This document shows positions 22,534-22,688 of a stretch of DNA of 22,688 nt, piece after piece. Position 1 is the first letter of the stretch; each line of letters begins with the position of its first letter. The notes below the pieces were generated by a model, which saw only the letters and a list, made by a program, of their open reading frames with translations, did no database searches and was not told the DNA's origin. Source of the DNA: G020354025 sp964621455 (GTDB lineage Bacteria > Fidelibacterota > Marinisomatia > SCGC-AAA003-L08 > TS1B11); NCBI GenBank assembly GCA_964621455.1, contig CAZULW010000035.1, positions 1 through 22,688 of the forward strand, in the 5' to 3' direction. The position numbers and the translations under genes are program-made.

Positions 22534-22647
22534 TTAGCAGTAAGACAATAGTTCCGGGTTTCGAGTTGGGTCCAAGGCCTGCCAGATGGCCATCAGCCGC
22601 TTGGAGCCCGATGCCGGGAGGTCATCCAGGACCGAGTGATTGGCCAT
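22534..22647 (-). CDS. Doubtful 37-codon ORF near the window end
   Basis: Minus-strand ATG at 22647 gives MANHSVLDDLPASGSKRLMA, then IWQALDPTRNPELLSYC and TAA. An in-frame stop lies just upstream and no good ribosome site is visible. The composition is protein-like, so it may be a tiny gene or the end of a decayed one. The flanking AGCGGTCAGCGGTTAGCAG phrase is a common intergenic sequence. Confidence 0.2.
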   Translation of the reverse strand: MANHSVLDDLPASGSKRLMAIWQALDPTRNPELLSYC

Positions 22648-22688
22648 GATGGGGATTATATGTTACCTTCGAGAGCGGAAACAGTAAG

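Overview
The window looks like chromosome from an uncultivated FCB-type bacterium (the broad Bacteroidota/Chlorobiota/Marinimicrobia/Calditrichota relationship). The main reason is a 1762-residue secreted protein ending in a NYPNPFNP-type C-terminal domain of the type IX sorting / FlgD-like kind. It is preceded by a secreted protein with GNVGIGT repeats and an S74 tail, a pairing familiar from such genomes. The sequence is mostly GC-rich, with visibly AT-richer islands around 4860-5580 and 15600-17510. Lineage is inference; no rRNA gene is present.

Layout. (1) 1-723: a truncated His-rich metal-type transporter (-) and the last ~50 codons of a UDP-glucuronate decarboxylase-like epimerase (+), both missing their 5' parts at the same point near 571. 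(2) 858-2570: a bifunctional ATP sulfurylase/APS kinase (-). (3) 2791-4740: a two-gene operon (-) of an exported metallophosphoesterase-like protein and an exported tandem thioredoxin-fold protein. (4) 4863-5577: a nucleotidyltransferase/HEPN (MNT-HEPN) pair (-). (5) 5745-12512: two large secreted proteins (-). (6) 12545-13916: a palindrome-rich spacer, a second unrelated MNT-HEPN pair, and a mosaic of gene fragments. The mosaic joins a 137-bp copy of the 3' end of the first HEPN gene to a decapitated retropepsin-like gene. (7) 13924-14664: a CsgG/LpoB-like lipoprotein-system protein. (8) 14964-18023: tRNA-Ser(CGA), tadA, an ORF6N gene, a probable hsdM tail, a frameshifted tyrosine integrase, two AT-rich orphan ORFs, and a tRNA-Gln/Glu/Arg cluster with a duplicated tRNA-Arg 3' end. 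This looks like an eroded mobile island bracketed by tRNA genes. (9) 18100-22511: a TolB/CsgG-like exported protein and a DUF3566-like membrane protein (-), then divergently an AGCS sodium:amino-acid symporter and an inositol-monophosphatase-family enzyme (+).

How the genes fit together. Core metabolism is represented by sulfate activation, the symporter and the phosphatase. Decoding is represented by four tRNAs plus TadA, whose expected substrate tRNA-Arg(ACG) lies about 2 kb away. The envelope/secretion genes probably act at the cell surface or in the periplasm. Between them are small defence or toxin-antitoxin-like modules and several recombination scars. No complete previously undescribed system can be proved from sequence alone. 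The most unusual signals are the start-codon palindrome of the ORF6N gene repeated inside its own coding region, the HEPN-tail repeat fused to a protease fragment, and the double-CVPC exported protein paired with a phosphoesterase that lacks the usual first metal motif.
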